Assembly: GCF_002265625.1 (NCBI RefSeq)
Contig: NZ_NOVE01000002.1
Location: forward strand, 124,001 to 188,000
DNA length: 64,000 nucleotides
Reading direction: 5' to 3'
Source of the DNA: Prevotella sp. 885
GTDB taxonomy: Bacteria; Bacteroidota; Bacteroidia; Bacteroidales; Bacteroidaceae
In this document: one piece after another, positions 1 through 8,508 of the stretch
How the letters are laid out: the number at the start of each line of letters is the position of its first letter
Position numbering within the stretch: the first letter of the stretch is position 1
Notes under the pieces: model-generated
What the model saw: only the letters and a program-made list of their open reading frames with translations
Told to the model about the DNA's origin: nothing
Databases searched by the model: none
Position numbers and translations under genes: made by a program

Positions 1-229
1 CACCTCCGACAAGGCGGAAGTCTGCGCTTGCCACAATGTTCTTCGTTGTAAGTGCTTGATTGGCAATGCGTCGGAGCATTTCCGTCTGCTCTTTATCTAC
101 GTGCTTGGTAGGCTTTGTGCTTGGTTTGGCGGTCTGTGTGGTCGGCGTAACAGTCTGTTCGGTAACAGCCTTCTTGCCCGCACAGGATGCGAACAGGACG
201 ACGAACAGTATCGGTAATATTCTCTTCAT
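1..229 (-). CDS. DUF4292-type lipoprotein, N-terminal part only
   Basis: The reading frame opens at an ATG at 227-229 on the minus strand and runs off the left edge, so only about 76 residues are visible. It begins with a short hydrophobic signal ending in a lipobox (LFASC, Cys about residue 16), then a Thr/Pro/Lys-rich linker and a segment ending NIVASADFRLVGG. This start and its position downstream of dut and a TPR gene match the DUF4292 outer-membrane lipoprotein family that follows dut-TPR in Bacteroidales. The family assignment is inference from context plus N-terminal pattern; the function of DUF4292 proteins is not established. It lies 83 bp after the TPR gene stop and is probably co-transcribed. 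Confidence 0.7.
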   Translation of the reverse strand, partial: MKRILPILFVVLFASCAGKKAVTEQTVTPTTQTAKPSTKPTKHVDKEQTEMLRRIANQALTTKNIVASADFRLVGG

Positions 230-312
230 TTCCTTTATTTATCCTTTTCCTTAATGTCTATACCTTGTTATATATGTATGTTTACATGATGTCAGCCTCC
301 TTTAGGTGAGGC

Positions 313-2154
313 TTAGTTTTTTGCGTCCACGCTCTTTGTCTTTATCTTGCGTGTCAGAACGGCCTTGTCGCCACCGCATTCGATGGCCTTCTGCCACAGT
401 TCAGCGGCGCGTTCCTTCTCGCCCGACTTGCAGTAGATGTCGCCGGCGTGCTCAATGACCACTGCGCTCGGCACGGAATCGGTGTCGTTCTCCAGCGCAC
501 GGTCGATGTAAGCCTTTGCCTCGTCATATCTTTCGAGGAGATAAAGAATCCATGCGTAGGTGTCGAGATAAGTGGAATTGGTGGGTTCTGCCTCAATAGT
601 CTTGCGGCTCATCGCCTCCGCTTTCTTCAGATCACCGTTTTTATCGGAGAGATAGTAGGCGTAATTGTTGAGCGCCATGATGTTGTCGTCCTTCCATTGC
701 AGACAACTGTCGTAAGCGGCGAACGCCTTATCAGCCTCTTCAAGCTTCATGTATGAGTCGCCTATCATGGCATACATGTCGCTGATAAGGCCGGAATTGG
801 GGTTTTTGTCAGCCGATGCCACGTTAATGCCAGTCTGCAATGTCTTGATGCTCTCGGGCAGACGGTCTTTCTGGAACTGAGCTATGGCGAGGAAATAGAA
901 GAACGTCGGCTCCTCGGGGTTGTACTGTGTGCCCTGAAGAGCAAGCTTCTCCACCTTGTCCCACTTCATCCACAGGCGCTGAATGAGCTGCGAACGAGCC
1001 GTAAAATCGTCGGGAGCCACCTCCAAAGTGTGCATGAAAGCAGCGTTAACCGAGTCGGCTGGCATGCCAATCTTCTCCAGATAAACAGCCTTGATGTTGG
1101 AAAGGTCGGCGTCGTGTGGCGCTGCAGCCATCGTGCGGTCAATGATGGCAATCATAGCCGTAGAGTCGAGGTCCGTGCGGTCGCGGTTGTTGAGCACGTA
1201 GTCTACAAGCATCTTCGCCCTTGTCTCCGCGTCCGTCTTCGGGCTGAAGAGCATACGCTGCTTGATGCTGTCCGAGGCAGCCGTGTCGCCCGTACCTTTA
1301 TAATAGTCAGCGAGCGAGTTAAGCGTGAAAGCATTCTCGCTGTCCAGCTTCAAAGCCTTCTGGAAGAAGCCGTAAGCCTCCTTCTTGCGGTCTTTCTGAT
1401 AGAGCCAGTTGCCGAGCATAACCATATAGTTAGGCTCGAAAGGATGTTCGTCCACAATGCTCTTCAGAGTGCGGTACGAACTCTTCGTGTCGCCTATCAG
1501 CTCATAAATGCTCAGACGAGTGATGTCGTTGTCCTCGCTCTTGCCGTCCACCTTGTCCATGCGGTCAAGCGTAGAGAGCGCCTTGTCATAGTCTGTGCCG
1601 TGCAGATAGAGAGCAAGGAGAACGTTCAGCAAGTCGCTGCGGTCGCGGTGAGTGGTGTAGAACTTCTCCAAAGCGTGTATGGCTTTGTCGTATTTGCCCT
1701 GCTTGATGTAAGTGTTAGCCACGCTCTCGTTGTACGTATCGTTGTCTGGCTGGAGCTTTGAGGCACGCTTCATGTAGATAAAGGCGAGCGAGTCGTTGTC
1801 AGCATCAGAATAGATGTTCGACTTAAGGAAATACATCTCCGCCGCATCCTCCTTCGTCTTGGCGCAACTGTCAAGTATCAGTGAAGCCAACGAGTCGTTG
1901 CCGGCGTTGCGTTGGCACACCGCTTCGAGGAACATGCGGTCGAAGAGCGATGTGGAAACCAATAGCGAGTCGAGCGAAACCGGCGATATAGTGTCAGAGC
2001 ACGTCGAGTCAGGGGCGGCAACGGTCTTCGCTGTCGTCTCGTCCTGAAGAATTGTCATGTCTGACAAGCTGCCGTGAAGGGCAGCGATGGCGGGGCATAT
2101 AGCCATAAGGCAGACAGCCCCGAGAATGAAAATCTTTCTTATTGTCTTGTTCAT
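313..2154 (-). CDS. Secreted tetratricopeptide-repeat protein
   Basis: 613 residues. An N-terminal signal peptide (about residues 1-25, ending AIAALHG) is followed by repeated 34-residue helical pairs. Typical TPR residues can be seen, for example AEMYFLKSNIYSD, ANTYIKQGKYDKAIHALEKF and NNYAYYLSDKNGDLKKAEAM. The fold is a protein-interaction scaffold, probably periplasmic or outer-membrane associated; no catalytic motif is visible. The start is only 9 bp after the dut stop, and a DUF4292 lipoprotein follows, so the three genes look like one transcript. In Bacteroidales this neighbourhood is conserved and often continues into a murein hydrolase activator, which suggests an envelope role; that role is inference. 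Confidence 0.85.
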   Translation of the reverse strand: MNKTIRKIFILGAVCLMAICPAIAALHGSLSDMTILQDETTAKTVAAPDSTCSDTISPVSLDSLLVSTSLFDRMFLEAVCQRNAGNDSLASLILDSCAKTKEDAAEMYFLKSNIYSDADNDSLAFIYMKRASKLQPDNDTYNESVANTYIKQGKYDKAIHALEKFYTTHRDRSDLLNVLLALYLHGTDYDKALSTLDRMDKVDGKSEDNDITRLSIYELIGDTKSSYRTLKSIVDEHPFEPNYMVMLGNWLYQKDRKKEAYGFFQKALKLDSENAFTLNSLADYYKGTGDTAASDSIKQRMLFSPKTDAETRAKMLVDYVLNNRDRTDLDSTAMIAIIDRTMAAAPHDADLSNIKAVYLEKIGMPADSVNAAFMHTLEVAPDDFTARSQLIQRLWMKWDKVEKLALQGTQYNPEEPTFFYFLAIAQFQKDRLPESIKTLQTGINVASADKNPNSGLISDMYAMIGDSYMKLEEADKAFAAYDSCLQWKDDNIMALNNYAYYLSDKNGDLKKAEAMSRKTIEAEPTNSTYLDTYAWILYLLERYDEAKAYIDRALENDTDSVPSAVVIEHAGDIYCKSGEKERAAELWQKAIECGGDKAVLTRKIKTKSVDAKN

Positions 2155-2163
2155 TGTTGCTGT

Positions 2164-2601
2164 TTATTCCACGCCGGTGTGACCATATCCACCAGCTCCG
2201 CGCTCTGTATCGTCGAGCTCTTCCACTTCTATCAGCTCTGCCTGTTCATGTCTGGCCACCACCATCTGTGCGATACGCTCACCGGCGTTGATCACGAAGG
2301 GCGTGTCAGAGAGATTGATAAGCAGGACGCCAATCTCGCCGCGGTAGTCAGAATCGATGGTACCGGGAGAATTGAGCACCGTGATGCCGTGCTTGAGGGC
2401 AAGACCTGAGCGCGGGCGAACCTGAGCCTCGTAACCCTCGGGGAGGGCAATGTAGAGACCGGTGGGCACAATGCGACGCTCCAACGGACGCAGAGTGATG
2501 GGGTCTTCTATGTTTGCACGCAAGTCCATTCCTGCGCTCTGGGGGGTGGCGTATGCGGGCAGCTGCTGTGAGCCGCGGTTGATAATGCGAATCTTAGTCA
2601 T
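2164..2601 (-). CDS. dut: dUTP diphosphatase
   Basis: 145 residues, normal for the trimeric dUTPase family. All five conserved motifs are visible: AGMDLRA (motif 1), [11 protein letters not shown] (2), [17 protein letters not shown] (3, with the catalytic Asp/Tyr region), GERIAQMVV (4) and the C-terminal arm [10 protein letters not shown] (5). The enzyme hydrolyses dUTP to dUMP and pyrophosphate, keeping uracil out of DNA and feeding thymidylate synthesis. It sits directly upstream of the TPR gene (9 bp) and 37 bp downstream of the DUF4369 protein gene. Identification is firm. Confidence 0.97.
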   Translation of the reverse strand: MTKIRIINRGSQQLPAYATPQSAGMDLRANIEDPITLRPLERRIVPTGLYIALPEGYEAQVRPRSGLALKHGITVLNSPGTIDSDYRGEIGVLLINLSDTPFVINAGERIAQMVVARHEQAELIEVEELDDTERGAGGYGHTGVE

Positions 2602-2638
2602 GTTGATTGCTTGTCTTCTTTAATATTTAACCACTAAA

Positions 2639-3817
2639 TTACAGTAAAGCCTTGATTTCAGCGTCTATATCCTTTATCTGTGCGTCACGCTTCACCACGT
2701 TGCAAGAGCGGTTGAGGAGGAAGAACGTCGGCACCTGCTGCACGTTATACATCTGCAGAACGCTGCTTGTGTTGTCGTCCACACGTGTGCTTATCCAGGG
2801 AAGGGCAGCTGTCTGTGTCTTCCAGAAGTGTTCGTCGCCGTCAATGGCCACCTGATAAATCTGGAAGCCCTGAGCGTGATACTTGTTATAAAGCTCGCGG
2901 AGCGACATGATGCGCTTCATTGAGTTCTGGTCAGCGAAGAGATGGAAATCGAGGAGCACCACGTTACCCTTAAGTGAAGAGAGGCTACGGGCTGCGCCAG
3001 TGTTATCGGTAAGAGTGAAGTCGAGGATGCCGCTGGTGTTCACCTTGCTTGCCTCAATCTCCTCAGCCTGCTGCTGCGAGCGCAGATAGCGCACGTCCTT
3101 CATGCCTTCAATGGCGATGTTGTGAAGGTTTTCGCCACGCTTCTCGTTAGGATAGAAGGTGTCCCAACTTGTTGCCACGGCACCGAACACCTTGATGTCC
3201 TGCTCCGAAGTGCGCGGATTGAAGAGCAATACGGGCTGTCCACCGGCGTAGATGGTCTGGAAAAGGGCGAAGTAAGACGACGCCTTCATCGGTGCCTTGA
3301 AGATATATTCAGTCTTAACACGAGTCTTATATGCCTCCACGATGCGCGAAACGCTGTCAGCGGCAGCCTGCGCGCCAAGCTCCGGATTGCGTGCGATGGC
3401 GTTCACCTGAGCCTGAAGTGAGCTTTGCATGAGCGAAAGTTCCTTTATGCGCTGGCAGTCCTCCGAGCCGCTGACCTCATACTGCGTAGCCATCTGCGGG
3501 TATTGTGCCTTAATGTTGATGGTCTCGGTGGAGTCGACGGCGATGTTGATGAACTGTCCGGCTATGCGCAGACGATAAAACTCAGGAGCCGTGGGCGCTG
3601 TTCCTTCGAAGGCGAACGTTCCGTCCTCGGAAAGCTTGGCGGAATCAATCTTCACGGCGCCGTCAAGTCCCATGTTCTCGAAGTAGAGTGTTGAGTCGGC
3701 AGCTCCGGTAATAGTGCCGTCGATGTGGAATTTCTTCTCGTTGCAAGAGGTCACGCCAGCCATGGCAGCAACAGCCAAGGCGAGTGTTATGACCTTGTGG
3801 AATAGTCTTGTATTCAT
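2639..3817 (-). CDS. DUF4369 / thioredoxin-fold lipoprotein lacking the CXXC motif
   Basis: 392 residues. The signal peptide ends in a lipobox (GVTSC, Cys about residue 25). Residues about 30-120 resemble the DUF4369 beta-rich domain. Residues about 265-392 have the TlpA/AhpC-TSA thioredoxin fold: FTLTDNTGAARSLSSLKG, VVLLDFHLFADQNS, then VQQVPTFFLLNR with the cis-Pro. Where TlpA-like proteins carry WCxPC this one has HLFADQNS, so no redox cysteine pair exists and a disulfide oxidoreductase activity is unlikely. The protein should be tethered at the outer membrane or periplasmic face. It may share a transcript with dut, 37 bp downstream. Confidence 0.85.
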   Translation of the reverse strand: MNTRLFHKVITLALAVAAMAGVTSCNEKKFHIDGTITGAADSTLYFENMGLDGAVKIDSAKLSEDGTFAFEGTAPTAPEFYRLRIAGQFINIAVDSTETINIKAQYPQMATQYEVSGSEDCQRIKELSLMQSSLQAQVNAIARNPELGAQAAADSVSRIVEAYKTRVKTEYIFKAPMKASSYFALFQTIYAGGQPVLLFNPRTSEQDIKVFGAVATSWDTFYPNEKRGENLHNIAIEGMKDVRYLRSQQQAEEIEASKVNTSGILDFTLTDNTGAARSLSSLKGNVVLLDFHLFADQNSMKRIMSLRELYNKYHAQGFQIYQVAIDGDEHFWKTQTAALPWISTRVDDNTSSVLQMYNVQQVPTFFLLNRSCNVVKRDAQIKDIDAEIKALL

Positions 3818-3872
3818 TGTTTGTTATATAATATAATGTGTAGACGGGGCGTTTTATAACTCATTCAATATG

Positions 3873-3880
3873 CAAACTTA
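3873..3880 (-). promoter_or_regulatory. Bacteroidota -7 box for the DUF4369 lipoprotein gene
   Basis: The minus strand reads TAAGTTTG, matching TAnnTTTG, 56 bp upstream of the start codon. No good -33 TTTG is visible at 18-20 bp. Confidence 0.5.
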
Positions 3881-3939
3881 CTAATTTTTATCCGTATTTG
3901 TCTGCTTTTGAATGAAAAAGATGGTTTTCGGTTTCGTTA

Positions 3940-4317
3940 TTATATCCGTTCGGCAAGCCAATAGCCCAATGCCACGGCTATGAGTCCGACGGCAAGGCTT
4001 GCTCCGGCATACAGCATGGCGGTAATAGGATGGCCGTTACGGAGGAGTGTGAGGTTCTCGTTGCAGAAGGTGCTGAACGTGGTGAAGCCGCCGCAGAACC
4101 CCGTCGTAAGCAGCATCTTGATGTTGTCGCCGCCAATACTGCCGCGCATGGACAGTCCATAGAATACGCCGATCAGCAGACAGCCGACGACGTTGACGGT
4201 CATGGTGGGGTAGGGGAAATGCCCCACGGCGTACGTGTCGACAAGACGCGACACAGCCATGCGCAGCGAAGAACCCACTGCGCCGCCAAGGGCAACGATA
4301 ATCATGGAGCGAATCAT
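3940..4317 (-). CDS. crcB: Fluoride efflux channel CrcB/Fluc
   Basis: 125 residues from the ATG at 4315-4317. A longer in-frame start at 4356 would add a non-hydrophobic tail (MSFTKIQNSKFI) encoded by an AATTCAAAA-type intergenic repeat, so the shorter start is preferred. Four membrane segments are apparent. Family hallmarks are GGAVGSSLR near the N-terminus, NVVGCLLIG (the conserved Asn of the pore) and TGFCGGFTTFSTF (the Phe/Thr/Ser track of Fluc channels). The protein exports fluoride across the inner membrane as a dual-topology dimer. It lies 47 bp downstream of the dGTPase gene and may be read through from it. No fluoride riboswitch is seen upstream. Confidence 0.93.
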   Translation of the reverse strand: MIRSMIIVALGGAVGSSLRMAVSRLVDTYAVGHFPYPTMTVNVVGCLLIGVFYGLSMRGSIGGDNIKMLLTTGFCGGFTTFSTFCNENLTLLRNGHPITAMLYAGASLAVGLIAVALGYWLAERI

Positions 4318-4364
4318 TATGATGAATTTTGAGTTTTGAATTTTCGTAAAGCTCACTTTACGCC

Positions 4365-5702
4365 TTATACTATCGGCAGCGATATGCCCTGAATCTTCTG
4401 GTAGATGTCGAGCGCGAAGATGTCCGTCATGCCAGAGATGAAGTCCACCACCGCCATGACGCGCGTACCGAAGTCGTCGCTGTTGATGTCGTACTGACTG
4501 CTGAATCGCTTGCGGAGCTGTTCGGAATGGAACTTCTCCGGGCTGACGGCAGCCTCGATGAGCGTCTCGAGCAACGTCTCCATAATCTTATAACCTGATA
4601 GTTCCACGTCGAGCACCGGCTTCGAGTTGTATATACGCTCACAGCTCACCCTCGTGCAATGTCGGTAAGCGTCGCGTGTGGACGGCGTGATATGGTCGAT
4701 GAGCGAACCCTCGAACGTGCCGTTCAGTATGTCTTCCTCCGACTCCACGAAGGCGCGGGCGCACTCGTGTTCCAGTCTGCCAATGGCGCAGGCACGCATA
4801 TACACCACCTTCTCGTTGTTGTCCGTGATTTCCTCCTCGCTGATGCGGCTGTAGATATGCTCGCGCTCCTTCTCCGAGAAGAATCCTAACAGCAGCTGTG
4901 CCGTCTCGTCGAAAGAGAGAATGCGCAACTTGTGAGCGTCCTCGATGTCCATAATCTCGTAGCAGATGTCGTCCGCCGCCTCCACAAGGTAGACAAGCGG
5001 ATGGCGGACGCAGCGTAGCGGTTCGCCTTCAGCCGACAACTGGCGCAGACCGAGGTCCTCGGCGATGCGGCGATAGTAAGCCTCTTCCGAAGCGAAGAAG
5101 CCGAACTTGCCCTTCTTGCCGGCGCAGAAGCTGGAGTGAGGATACTTGACGATGGAGGCAAGCGTGGCGTAAGTCATCACAAAACCGCCCTCACGTCTGC
5201 CGTGGAAGCGGTGGGTGAGGAGGCGGAAGGCGTTGGCGTTACCCTCGAAATGCACGAGGTCGTTCCACAGCTCCTCGCTGATTCTGCCACGCAGCTGCTC
5301 GCCCTTGCCCTCGCGGAAGAACGCCTGGATGGCTTTCTCGCCGGAATGACCGAACGGCGGATTGCCCATATCGTGCGCCAGGCAAGCTGCACTCACGATG
5401 GTGCCGATCTCCTCGAACAGCGTACCCTCCAGTTCGGGATGCTTCACCTTCAGCTCCCTCGCCACGTCCGCGCCCAACGACATGCCCACACTTGCCACCT
5501 CCAGTGAGTGAGTCAGGCGGTTGTGTACGAAGATGCTGCCCGGAAGCGGAAACACCTGCGTCTTGTTCTGCATACGGCGGAACGGCGCCGAGAAGATAAG
5601 GCGGTCATAGTCGCGCTTGAATTCAGAGCGGTCGTCGTGGCGCATGGGATGGTGATATTCCTGCCCAAGGCGTTTATTGGAAATGAGTTGTTGCCAGTTC
5701 AT
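4365..5702 (-). CDS. dgt: Deoxyguanosinetriphosphate triphosphohydrolase (dGTPase, HD superfamily)
   Basis: 445 residues from the ATG at 5700-5702 (MNWQQLISNKRLG); the upstream in-frame ATG at 5795 lies before the predicted promoter and is not used. HD-domain hallmarks are visible: RRMQNKTQVFPL, NRLTHSLEVASVG (metal His), ACLAHDMGNPPFGHSGE (HD pair) and, further on, VEAADDICYEIMDIEDAH (metal Asp). The enzyme hydrolyses dNTPs, classically dGTP, to the nucleoside and triphosphate, controlling dNTP pools. It is the second nucleotide-pool sanitiser in this stretch besides dut. crcB follows in the same direction. The substrate preference among dNTPs cannot be read from sequence. Confidence 0.93.
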   Translation of the reverse strand: MNWQQLISNKRLGQEYHHPMRHDDRSEFKRDYDRLIFSAPFRRMQNKTQVFPLPGSIFVHNRLTHSLEVASVGMSLGADVARELKVKHPELEGTLFEEIGTIVSAACLAHDMGNPPFGHSGEKAIQAFFREGKGEQLRGRISEELWNDLVHFEGNANAFRLLTHRFHGRREGGFVMTYATLASIVKYPHSSFCAGKKGKFGFFASEEAYYRRIAEDLGLRQLSAEGEPLRCVRHPLVYLVEAADDICYEIMDIEDAHKLRILSFDETAQLLLGFFSEKEREHIYSRISEEEITDNNEKVVYMRACAIGRLEHECARAFVESEEDILNGTFEGSLIDHITPSTRDAYRHCTRVSCERIYNSKPVLDVELSGYKIMETLLETLIEAAVSPEKFHSEQLRKRFSSQYDINSDDFGTRVMAVVDFISGMTDIFALDIYQKIQGISLPIV

Positions 5703-5726
5703 GTGTCCTTTTTGTTTATTTGGGCG

Positions 5727-5734
5727 CAAAGTTA
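5727..5734 (-). promoter_or_regulatory. Bacteroidota -7 box for dgt
   Basis: The minus strand reads TAACTTTG, 24 bp upstream of the chosen dgt start. It excludes the longer dgt reading frame start at 5795. Confidence 0.6.
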
Positions 5735-5786
5735 TAAATAATATGTTGTCCGTGAGAGGACTACAGCGCTTTTTTTCGAGCCGCAC

Positions 5787-5816
5787 TTGTGGCATAACCG
5801 AAAAGTAGTAACTTTA
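5787..5816 (+). promoter_or_regulatory. Putative promoter of the DEAD-box helicase gene
   Basis: TTG at 5787-5789, a 19-bp spacer, then TAACTTTA at 5809-5816 (one mismatch to TAnnTTTG), 34 bp before the start codon. It is divergent from the dgt promoter. Confidence 0.5.
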
Positions 5817-5850
5817 CATTCGAATTTACACATTATTATATACATCATCT

Positions 5851-7170
5851 ATGAACACTCAGGAAATACTCTCTAAGCTTCATATCTCAGAACTCGGACA
5901 GATGCAGAAGGACGCATCCGATGCCGTGCTCCATACCGACCGTGACGTCGTGATACTCGCACCCACCGGCAGCGGCAAGACCCTTGCCTATCTTCTGCCC
6001 CTCGTGCAGCGCCTTGACGCAGCCATAGAGGAGGTTCAGGCGGTGGTGATTGTGCCCAGTCGTGAGCTTGCCCTACAGTCCAACGACGTGTTCCGCTCGA
6101 TGGGATGCGGTCTGCGCTCGATGTGTCTCTATGGCGGTCGCCCCACAATGGATGAGCATCGCGCCATACAGAAAGTGCGTCCGCAGGTGATATTCGCCAC
6201 TCCGGGACGACTGAACGACCACCTCGACAAGCAGAACTTCGCAGCTTCTGACGTCCGCTGGCTCGTCATCGACGAGTTCGACAAGTGTCTGCGCATGGGA
6301 TTCCGTGCCGAGATGGAGAAAGCAGTGGACGGTCTGCCAACCGTGGAGCGCCGCATATTGCTCTCTGCCACTGACGCTGAGGAAATGCCGCGCTTCGTGC
6401 GCATGGGCAGAACGGAGCGCGTCGACTATCTGGACGAGGAAGAAACCACGCCCGAACGCATCGGTCTTTACGTCGTGCATTCGCCCGAAAAGGATAAGCT
6501 TAACACCCTCGTCATGCTGCTCCGCGACTTCGGTGCGCAGCAGACCATCGTCTTTCTCAACTATCGTGACGGCGTGGAGCGCACAGCCAAGTTCCTCACC
6601 GAGAAAGGCTACGTGGTAAGCGCCTTCCACGGCGGTCTCGACCAGCGTCAGCGAGAGGAGGCCATCTATCGCTTCGCCAACCGTTCCGCCAACATTCTCG
6701 TAAGCACAGACCTTGCCTCGCGCGGCCTGGATATCCCTGACGTAGAGAACATTGTGCATTACAACCTGCCCGTAGGAGAGGAGGAATTCGTGCATCGTGT
6801 GGGACGTACCGGACGCTGGGATGCCACTGGACGAGCCTTCATGCTGCTTGGTCCTGAAGAACACATGCCCGAATACGTCACCGTGCCCACCGAGGACTAC
6901 GTCCCTGCCAATCCCACAGCACCCGTCGCCATGCCCGTGATGTCCACATTATATATAGGTAAGGGCAAGAAAGACAAGATTTCGAAGGGAGATATCCTCG
7001 GTTTCTTATGCAAGACCTGCTCGTTAAGCTCATCCGACATCGGACGTATAGACGTTTACGAGAGATTCGCATACGTGGCAGTAAGCCGCAAGCTCGCCAA
7101 GAAAACAATGGAGAAAGCAAAGGGCGCGAAGATAAAAGGACTAAAGACGGTAGTGGAGCTGGCGTTCTGA
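5851..7170 (+). CDS. DEAD/DEAH-box ATP-dependent RNA helicase, DbpA-like
   Basis: 439 residues with two RecA-like domains and a C-terminal RNA-binding domain. Motifs in order: APTGSGKT (Walker A, about residue 35), PSRELALQ (Ia), TPGRL (Ib), DEFD (motif II, a variant of DEAD), SAT (III), STDLASRGLDIPDV (V) and HRVGRTGR (VI). The last ~75 residues (LYIGKGKKDKIS, GDILGFLCK, IGRIDVYERFAYVAV, KIKGLKTVVEL) match the DbpA/CsdA RNA-binding domain, which in DbpA recognises 23S rRNA hairpin 92. A role in large-subunit assembly is likely, fitting its position next to the ribosomal superoperon. Whether it is a true DbpA orthologue is not decidable here. Confidence 0.9.
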   Translation: MNTQEILSKLHISELGQMQKDASDAVLHTDRDVVILAPTGSGKTLAYLLPLVQRLDAAIEEVQAVVIVPSRELALQSNDVFRSMGCGLRSMCLYGGRPTMDEHRAIQKVRPQVIFATPGRLNDHLDKQNFAASDVRWLVIDEFDKCLRMGFRAEMEKAVDGLPTVERRILLSATDAEEMPRFVRMGRTERVDYLDEEETTPERIGLYVVHSPEKDKLNTLVMLLRDFGAQQTIVFLNYRDGVERTAKFLTEKGYVVSAFHGGLDQRQREEAIYRFANRSANILVSTDLASRGLDIPDVENIVHYNLPVGEEEFVHRVGRTGRWDATGRAFMLLGPEEHMPEYVTVPTEDYVPANPTAPVAMPVMSTLYIGKGKKDKISKGDILGFLCKTCSLSSSDIGRIDVYERFAYVAVSRKLAKKTMEKAKGAKIKGLKTVVELAF

Positions 7171-7478
7171 TTCTTGTTTTGATTCTTAAGAGCGGCGACA
7201 TGCTTGTGTAAGAGCGGCGTTGCAAAGGACAGTAAACCACTGTTACGGCTGTTTCAAACGACAATAGTAGGGGACTTAAAAGGCTAAACAAGTGTTAAGA
7301 TAAGTTATAAAACGTCAATTTGCCGTGTGCGTCCCCATATTGTAATTTTATATATTAGGTATTTTAAATAAAAGTTCGTACCTTTGCACCCCGAAAACGG
7401 CTTGTTAATTAGCACTTAGCTGTTTTCTTCGAAAACGACAATTGAAAATAAAAATATATAAATTAAAAAAGTAAAACT
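7171..7478 (+). other. Intergenic leader before the ribosomal superoperon
   Basis: 308 bp without a gene. A short direct repeat AAGAGCGGCG occurs twice just after the helicase stop (about 7189 and 7211). No convincing intrinsic terminator is seen for the helicase. The right half is AT-rich and carries the rpsL promoter. Confidence 0.6.
7379..7386 (+). promoter_or_regulatory. -7 box of the rpsL (str) promoter
   Basis: TACCTTTG matches TAnnTTTG. It implies a transcript start near 7391 and an rpsL leader of about 88 nt. The -33 region (around 7355) is poor. Confidence 0.6.
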
Positions 7479-7862
7479 ATGCCTACAATTTCACAGTTGG
7501 TAAGAAAAGGCAGAAAGGTGCTTGTAGACAAGAGCAAGTCACCGGCTTTGGATTCATGTCCTCAGCGTCGTGGTGTTTGCGTTCGTGTTTACACAACCAC
7601 ACCTAAGAAGCCTAATTCGGCAATGCGTAAGGTTGCCCGTGTACGTCTGACAAACTCTAAGGAGGTTAACTCTTACATCCCGGGAGAAGGTCACAACCTT
7701 CAGGAGCACTCAATCGTGCTGGTTCGCGGTGGTCGTGTAAAGGACCTTCCTGGTGTTCGTTATCACATCGTTCGCGGTACACTCGATACAGCCGGTGTTG
7801 CAAATCGTACACAGCGTCGTTCTAAGTACGGTGCTAAGCGTCCTAAGGCAGCTAAGAAGTAA
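7479..7862 (+). CDS. rpsL: 30S ribosomal protein S12
   Basis: 127 residues; sequence and length are canonical for S12. It contains the decoding-site loops [27 protein letters not shown] and [17 protein letters not shown], the regions in which streptomycin-resistance changes arise; the Lys of TPKKPNSA is wild type. It functions in the 30S decoding centre. It is the first gene of the superoperon and is separated from rpsG by a 147-bp spacer with an RNA fold, described separately. Confidence 0.99.
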   Translation: MPTISQLVRKGRKVLVDKSKSPALDSCPQRRGVCVRVYTTTPKKPNSAMRKVARVRLTNSKEVNSYIPGEGHNLQEHSIVLVRGGRVKDLPGVRYHIVRGTLDTAGVANRTQRRSKYGAKRPKAAKK

Positions 7863-7929
7863 TCAGAAGATAATTTAATTGTCGGACGTATTTTTAAAAA
7901 TCGTTTTGCTGGAGAATTGTTATTAGACA

Positions 7930-7979
7930 GGTTGAGTAAATGCCCAAGAGAGGGCGTTGAAGAACAGTAAGAGACAACC
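7930..7979 (+). promoter_or_regulatory. Folded rpsL-rpsG intercistronic RNA, candidate S7 control site
   Basis: A nested fold is visible: GGTTG (7930-7934) can pair with CAACC (7975-7979), enclosing GCCC (7942-7945)/GGGC (7952-7955) with loop AAGAGA. In E. coli ribosomal protein S7 represses the str operon by binding the rpsL-rpsG intercistronic region; an analogous role here is inference from position only. Confidence 0.35.
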
Positions 7980-8009
7980 CCACGCAGACAAATTTTTTTT
8001 CAAAACAAA

Positions 8010-8486
8010 ATGAGAAAAGCAAAACCAAAGAAGCGCGTGATCCTTCCGGATCCAGTTTTCAATGACCAGAAGGTCTCTAAGTTTGTAAACCACTTGATGT
8101 ATGACGGTAAGAAGAATACCTCATACGAAATCTTCTACAAGGCACTCGACACCGTAAAGGAGAAGATGGCTAAGGAAGAGAAGCCCGCTCTCGAGATCTG
8201 GAAGCAGGCTCTCGACAACATCACTCCCCAGGTAGAGGTTAAGAGCCGCCGTATCGGTGGTGCCACATTCCAGGTTCCTACAGAAATCCGTCCTGAGCGT
8301 AAGGAGAGTATCTCTATGAAGAACCTTATCCTCTTCGCACGCAAGCGTGGTGGTAAGAGCATGGCTGACAAGCTCGCTGCAGAGATTATGGACGCTTACA
8401 ACAACCAGGGTGGTGCTTACAAGCGTAAGGAAGATATGCACCGCATGGCTGAGGCTAACCGCGCATTCGCTCACTTCAGATTCTAA
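8010..8486 (+). CDS. rpsG: 30S ribosomal protein S7
   Basis: 158 residues, typical length. It starts MRKAKPKKR and contains the conserved [12 protein letters not shown] and [14 protein letters not shown] blocks and the helical region [16 protein letters not shown]. It is a primary 16S rRNA binder that nucleates the 30S head. It sits 147 bp after rpsL and 22 bp before fusA. In other bacteria S7 is the translational repressor of this operon, which makes the long upstream spacer noteworthy. Confidence 0.99.
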   Translation: MRKAKPKKRVILPDPVFNDQKVSKFVNHLMYDGKKNTSYEIFYKALDTVKEKMAKEEKPALEIWKQALDNITPQVEVKSRRIGGATFQVPTEIRPERKESISMKNLILFARKRGGKSMADKLAAEIMDAYNNQGGAYKRKEDMHRMAEANRAFAHFRF

Positions 8487-8508
8487 TATAATATAAGGTA
8501 AAAGGAAA

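Noticed and set aside
60..254. 64-codon plus-strand frame at the left edge
   Set aside because: It is antisense to a lipoprotein start with a proper signal and lipobox on the minus strand.
1030..1761. 243-codon plus-strand frame
   Set aside because: Lies opposite the TPR gene; Val/Leu/Arg-rich mirror of TPR codons without domain features.
6073..6864. 263-codon minus-strand frame
   Set aside because: Antisense to the DEAD-box helicase whose motifs are complete.
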